From contig NZ_LMGK01000012.1 in assembly GCF_001427125.1 (NCBI RefSeq), forward strand, positions 303,430 to 367,429: a stretch of DNA of 64,000 bases. The letters are read 5' to 3'. Of this stretch, positions 59,659 through 64,000 are shown one piece after another; position 1 is the stretch's first letter; every line of letters starts with the position of its first letter. Under the pieces are notes generated by a model. It was not told the origin of the DNA, ran no database searches, and saw only the letters and a list, made by a program, of their open reading frames with translations. This DNA comes from Pseudomonas sp. Root562 (GTDB lineage: Bacteria; Pseudomonadota; Gammaproteobacteria; Pseudomonadales; Pseudomonadaceae). Both the position numbers and the translations under genes were made by a program.

Positions 59659-60867
59659 TCAAGCAGCGCCGAAAAACGGCAGCGCCAGATACAACTTGAT
59701 CACGATGACATTGATAATGTCGATAAAGAAAGCCCCCACCATCGGCACAACCAGAAACGCTATTTGCGAAGGTCCATAGCGCTGTGTCACGGCCTGCATG
59801 TTGGCGATGGCAGTTGGTGTTGCACCCAGTCCAAAGCCGCAATGTCCTGCCGCCAGCACGGCCGCGTCGTAGTTACTGCCCATGATTCTGAATGTTACGA
59901 ATATCGCAAAGAGCGCCATGACCATCGTTTGCGCGGCCAGAATTATAAAGAACGGCAAGGCCAGTGCCGCCAGATCCCACAACTTGAGTGACATCAGCGC
60001 GATCGCCAGGAACAGCGACAAACTGACATTCCCCAACACAGAGACTTCGCGCTCGAACACCTGGTACAAGCCCAACGCTGAAAGCCCGTTTCGTAAAAGC
60101 ACACCCACAAACAATACGCAGACGAACGTCGGCAACTCAAATGCGGTTTCGCGGAGCATGCCATTGAGGAGATTGCCCGCGAGTAAGCTGACCGCGATCA
60201 GTGCGAGTGTTTCAATGAAGGAAAACGGGGTGATTGAGCGTTCTTTGTTCGGTTGCTCGAAGCCTTTTGGTATCCGCGGCTTGTCTTGCTCGCGGCAGCC
60301 GGGCACCTGAGTCCGTTTGATCAGCAGGCGAGCGACCGGCCCACCAATCAAACCGCCCAGCACCAAGCCAAACGTCGCGGAGGCCATCGCAAGTTCAGAG
60401 GCGGAAGCCAGACCGTACTTCTCACTGAACGTCGCCCCCCATGCAGCCCCGGTACCGTGACCACCCGCCAGCGTCACCGAGCCTGTCAGCAGCCCCATCA
60501 GGGGATCGAGCCCCAAAGCCGTTGCCAATCCAATGCCCATGGCGTTCTGCACCACCAGCAAGCCGGTGACCGCCAATACAAACATTCCCACTATGCGTCC
60601 GCCTTTTTTCAGGCTGGCGAAGTCTGCACTCAACCCGATCGTGGCGAAAAACGCCAACATCAATGGCGTTTGTAGCGAGGTATCAAATCGGACTTCCATA
60701 TCGAGCGATCGTAATACCAAAAGAACCAAGGCTACCAATAAGCCGCCTGCTACAGGCTCAGGAATATTGTAAGCGCGCAAAAAGCCGACACGTGTGACGA
60801 GCCCGCGCCCCAGCAAAAGAACCAAGGAAGCGGCGACAAGTGTTCCATAAAAATCGAGTTGAACCAT
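59659..60867 (-). CDS. gltS: Sodium/glutamate symporter
   Basis: 402 residues with about ten membrane helices and two inverted pore loops, seen as the repeated GxGTGAAWG and GFGLGATPTA segments (TLAGGHGTGAAWG and AAGHCGFGLGATP). Takes up glutamate with Na+ at the inner membrane. Not in the P. aeruginosa interval crc-PA5333, so it is an insertion relative to it. Confidence 0.93.
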   Translation of the reverse strand: MVQLDFYGTLVAASLVLLLGRGLVTRVGFLRAYNIPEPVAGGLLVALVLLVLRSLDMEVRFDTSLQTPLMLAFFATIGLSADFASLKKGGRIVGMFVLAVTGLLVVQNAMGIGLATALGLDPLMGLLTGSVTLAGGHGTGAAWGATFSEKYGLASASELAMASATFGLVLGGLIGGPVARLLIKRTQVPGCREQDKPRIPKGFEQPNKERSITPFSFIETLALIAVSLLAGNLLNGMLRETAFELPTFVCVLFVGVLLRNGLSALGLYQVFEREVSVLGNVSLSLFLAIALMSLKLWDLAALALPFFIILAAQTMVMALFAIFVTFRIMGSNYDAAVLAAGHCGFGLGATPTAIANMQAVTQRYGPSQIAFLVVPMVGAFFIDIINVIVIKLYLALPFFGAA

Positions 60868-61192
60868 TGGGATAATCTTGGGTTTTCATTCAGAGGCGAA
60901 CTGTTTACCTGGACACGCCTATTGAACAGGTTGATTGTTTTCAACGCTGATTGCTTTTACTTTCAGGATCCGTCAATGGCCTGAATATATCGAAATATTT
61001 CTTAGAGGTATTTCGTGCGACAACTTTAACAATCGTAAAGTCTTACTGCCAAGGATGCCGGAAGAGCTGATGTCTTGCAGTTGTGACCAAACATGTAAAG
61101 AAGTAAGCGCAGATTACAAGAACAAGTAACTTGATAATAAAAACGCAAATGCCCCGACAAGTCGGGGCATTTCGCTAACAGCATCTACAGGC
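60868..61192. other. gltS-DUF4870 gap
   Basis: 325 bases, AT-richer than average, with the gltS promoter presumably near 60868-60950 and a terminator hairpin at 61147-61172. No gene seen. Confidence 0.5.
61147..61172 (-). terminator. Terminator of the DUF4870 gene
   Basis: AAATGCCCCGAC / GTCGGGGCATTT with a two-base loop and a T-rich minus-strand tail, 21 bases after the stop. Confidence 0.85.
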
Positions 61193-61561
61193 TTACTTGA
61201 TCAACCGCCACGTAAACGGATACCGATACGGAAACCCTTCGTTAGCCTTGACCCCGGCGATAATCGTCAGTACCAACGCACCTATCGCCACCAGACCGAA
61301 CAGGAAGAACCCGACAATCACCACCATCAGCAGGAAACAAATGGCAGAAGCAATGGCGACGGTGATCTGAAAGTTCAGCGCCTCCTTGCCTTGCGCATCG
61401 ACGAACGGGTCCATCTCACGCTTCATCTGCCAGAGAATCAACGGGCCGATCAGGGTGCCGAACGGAATCCAGATCCCCAACAAGGCAGACAAGTGACAAA
61501 ACATTGCCCACTGCCGAACTTCTTTGCTCGGGGTGGGAAGCAGCTGTTGTTCTTCACTCAT
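61193..61561 (-). CDS. DUF4870 membrane protein
   Basis: 122 residues, three or four membrane helices. WAMFCHLSALLGIWIPFGTLIGPLILW and the HPF-like DPFVDAQGKEALNFQIT segment define DUF4870 (Tic20-like). Function unknown. Same position as PA5333. GAGGA precedes the ATG. Confidence 0.92.
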   Translation of the reverse strand: MSEEQQLLPTPSKEVRQWAMFCHLSALLGIWIPFGTLIGPLILWQMKREMDPFVDAQGKEALNFQITVAIASAICFLLMVVIVGFFLFGLVAIGALVLTIIAGVKANEGFPYRYPFTWRLIK

Positions 61562-61589
61562 GGCGTCCTCCTTGTGTACTTCGGTCCGA

Positions 61590-62312
61590 TCAGTCTGCCA
61601 GCGCAGCCTTTTGCAGATCGAAAATCTCGTTCATGCCTTTCTTTGCCAGTTCCAGCATGGCATTCAATTCTTCCGGCTGGAACGGTGCGCCTTCGGCAGT
61701 GCCCTGAACTTCGATGAACCCGCCAGTGCTGGTCATCACCACGTTCAGGTCGGTCTCTGCCGCCGAATCTTCCAGGTAATCAAGGTCGAGCACTGGCTCG
61801 CCCTGGTACATGCCGACCGACACCGCACCGATCATTTGCTTGAGCGGGTCGCCGCCTTTGAGGCCGCCGCGCTTCTTGATCACTTTCAAGGCATCGACCA
61901 GGGCGACCATGGCGCCGGTGATGGACGCGGTGCGAGTACCGCCATCGGCCTGGATCACATCGCAGTCAACGTAAAGGGTGACGTCGCCCAGCTTGGACAT
62001 GTCCAGCGCAGCACGCAGGGAACGCCCGATCAAGCGCTGGATTTCCAGGGTACGGCCGCCTTGCTTGCCGCGGCTCGCCTCACGCTGGTTACGCTCGCCG
62101 GTGGCGCGTGGCAGCATGCCGTACTCGGCGGTCAGCCAACCCTGGCCCTGGCCCTTGAGGAAGCGAGGCACGCCGTTTTCGACGCTGACGGTGCAGATGA
62201 CCTTGGTATCACCGAACTCGACCAGTACAGATCCCTCGGCATGTTTGGTGTAGTTGCGGGTAATGCGGATCGAGCGGAGCTGATCGGCAGCGCGACCACT
62301 TGGACGTTTCAT
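61590..62312 (-). CDS. rph: Ribonuclease PH
   Basis: 240 residues. Phosphate-dependent 3'-5' exoribonuclease that trims tRNA ends. [20 protein letters not shown] is the family N-terminus; [20 protein letters not shown] and the acidic [14 protein letters not shown] carry phosphate- and metal-binding residues. ATG 62312 chosen over upstream frames that lack conservation. Confidence 0.97.
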   Translation of the reverse strand: MKRPSGRAADQLRSIRITRNYTKHAEGSVLVEFGDTKVICTVSVENGVPRFLKGQGQGWLTAEYGMLPRATGERNQREASRGKQGGRTLEIQRLIGRSLRAALDMSKLGDVTLYVDCDVIQADGGTRTASITGAMVALVDALKVIKKRGGLKGGDPLKQMIGAVSVGMYQGEPVLDLDYLEDSAAETDLNVVMTSTGGFIEVQGTAEGAPFQPEELNAMLELAKKGMNEIFDLQKAALAD

Positions 62313-62579
62313 AAGGGATACCTGTACGGGGACGGAAAACTGCGAAGCATTATAGAGCCGCCAGCCACGCCTGGGCACTTCTAAAAAATTACTCGGACGA
62401 GCGAAGGCTCTGAACAGCCCGTGCCCGACGACCTGCAGCCGATTGTCACTCCGTGTGTTTGGGCGCATTGGCGCCACTGCGCTACAATCCTGCGCCTTTG
62501 CTGCCAGTCGGCTTTAATTCATTGATATCGGATTGCCTGAACATCAGTTCCGCGCCGATCTGCACTGCGAGGTACCTCC

Positions 62580-63443
62580 ATGGTGCACAGCATGACCGCC
62601 TTCGCCCGCGTCGAAAGCGCCGGCGTCCAAGGCACCCTGAGCTGGGAACTGCGCTCGGTCAACAGCCGCTACCTGGAACCCCACCTGCGCCTGCCGGAGT
62701 CCTTTCGCGACCTCGAAGGTGCCGTCCGTGAAGCCCTGCGCCAAGGTGTATCCCGGGGCAAGCTCGAATGCACCCTGCGCTTCACCGAAGAAAACACCGG
62801 CAAACCGCTGCAAGTCGACCAGGCACGCGCCGCACAACTGGTCGCCGCCGCCGAGACCGTTGCCAGCCTGATCAAGAACCCGGCAGCACTGAACCCGCTG
62901 GAAGTCCTGGCCTGGCCCGGCGTACTTGTAGGTGACGCCACCGACCCGCAAGCCTTGAATGCCCAGGCACTGGCGCTGTTCAACCAGGGCCTGAAAGAGC
63001 TCAAGGCCGGACGCGAGCGAGAGGGCGCGGAGCTGGCACGGCTGATCAATGAGCGCCTGACGTCCATTGAAGAAGACGTGGTGACCCTGCGTGAACTGGT
63101 TCCGCAAATGCTCGCCACCCAGCGCCAGAAAGTGCTTGATCGTTTCGCCGACATGAAGGCCGAGATGGACCCACAGCGTCTGGAGCAGGAAATGGTCATG
63201 CTCGCGCAGAAAAGCGACGTCGCCGAAGAACTGGATCGCCTGAGCACTCACATCATCGAAGTTCGTCGTGTACTCAAGTCTGGCGGCGCCGCCGGTCGGC
63301 GCCTGGACTTCCTGATGCAGGAGCTCAACCGCGAAGCCAACACCCTGGGCTCCAAAGCCTTCGACCCGCGCAGCACCCAAGCGGCGGTCAACCTGAAAGT
63401 GTTGATCGAGCAGATGCGTGAACAAGTGCAGAATATTGAGTAA
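62580..63443 (+). CDS. yicC: YicC-family endoribonuclease
   Basis: 287 residues. MVHSMTAFARVE is the family start; the C-terminal DUF1732 segment (GGAAGRRLDFLMQELNREANTLGSKA) is conserved. E. coli YicC is an endoribonuclease that acts on RyhB sRNA. Divergent from rph and 12 bases before gmk. Confidence 0.94.
   Translation: MVHSMTAFARVESAGVQGTLSWELRSVNSRYLEPHLRLPESFRDLEGAVREALRQGVSRGKLECTLRFTEENTGKPLQVDQARAAQLVAAAETVASLIKNPAALNPLEVLAWPGVLVGDATDPQALNAQALALFNQGLKELKAGREREGAELARLINERLTSIEEDVVTLRELVPQMLATQRQKVLDRFADMKAEMDPQRLEQEMVMLAQKSDVAEELDRLSTHIIEVRRVLKSGGAAGRRLDFLMQELNREANTLGSKAFDPRSTQAAVNLKVLIEQMREQVQNIE

Positions 63444-64000
<557 letters not shown>

Overview
The window is a stretch of chromosome from a fluorescent-group Pseudomonas. 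Gene content and order follow the Pseudomonas aeruginosa PA5272-PA5336 neighbourhood: cyaA, rnk, cyaY, lptM, lysA, dapF, xerC, sutA, amtB-glnK, ubiK, yifB, a MATE pump, a GGDEF/EAL protein, rep, xpt, cytochrome c5, pauR, dadX, dadA, dadR, polyamine genes, rpmG-rpmB, radC, coaBC, dut, algC, argB, pyrE, crc, rph, yicC and gmk. This identification comes from protein recognition and remembered synteny; no database search was run. Many inverted REP-type repeats of the kind scattered through fluorescent pseudomonads lie between genes.

Layout. 0-12.7 kb is core: cAMP synthesis (cyaA), the GreA-like factor rnk, frataxin, the lptM-lysA-dapF-DUF484-xerC-HAD operon, the RNA polymerase regulator sutA, and ammonium uptake and sensing (amtB, glnK). 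12.7-20.3 kb is an accessory block placed between ubiK and yifB, which are adjacent in P. aeruginosa. It holds seven co-directional, tightly spaced genes plus a LysR regulator. 20.3-34.7 kb returns to core (yifB, DUF4432, a chemoreceptor, LysR, MATE, an EAL protein, rep, xpt, an acyl-CoA hydrolase). 34.9-48.3 kb is dominated by D-alanine and polyamine catabolism and its regulators. 48.4-64 kb carries an I78 inhibitor, ribosomal proteins, a peptide-binding protein, radC-coaBC-dut-algC-argB, three unknown small genes, pyrE/crc, gltS, rph, yicC and the start of gmk.

The most interesting item is the 13.9-20.0 kb operon. Its first gene encodes a small Fe(II)/2-oxoglutarate enzyme with an H-x-G motif (His145, Gly147) and a second His 67 residues later. 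That is the signature and spacing of the BesD/HalD family, which chlorinates free amino acids. Downstream are a VOC-fold metalloprotein, a DUF3291 protein, a haem-oxygenase-like diiron enzyme (BesC-like), an ATP-grasp ligase (BesA-like), a CPA2 antiporter and an EamA exporter. This looks like a compact pathway that chlorinates a free amino acid, oxidatively remodels it, joins it to another amino acid and exports it. It resembles the terminal-alkyne (bes) pathway of Streptomyces cattleya, but no PLP enzyme (BesB) is present and two unfamiliar enzymes are added. A different product, such as a chloro-alkenyl amino acid or dipeptide, is therefore likely. The product is inference.
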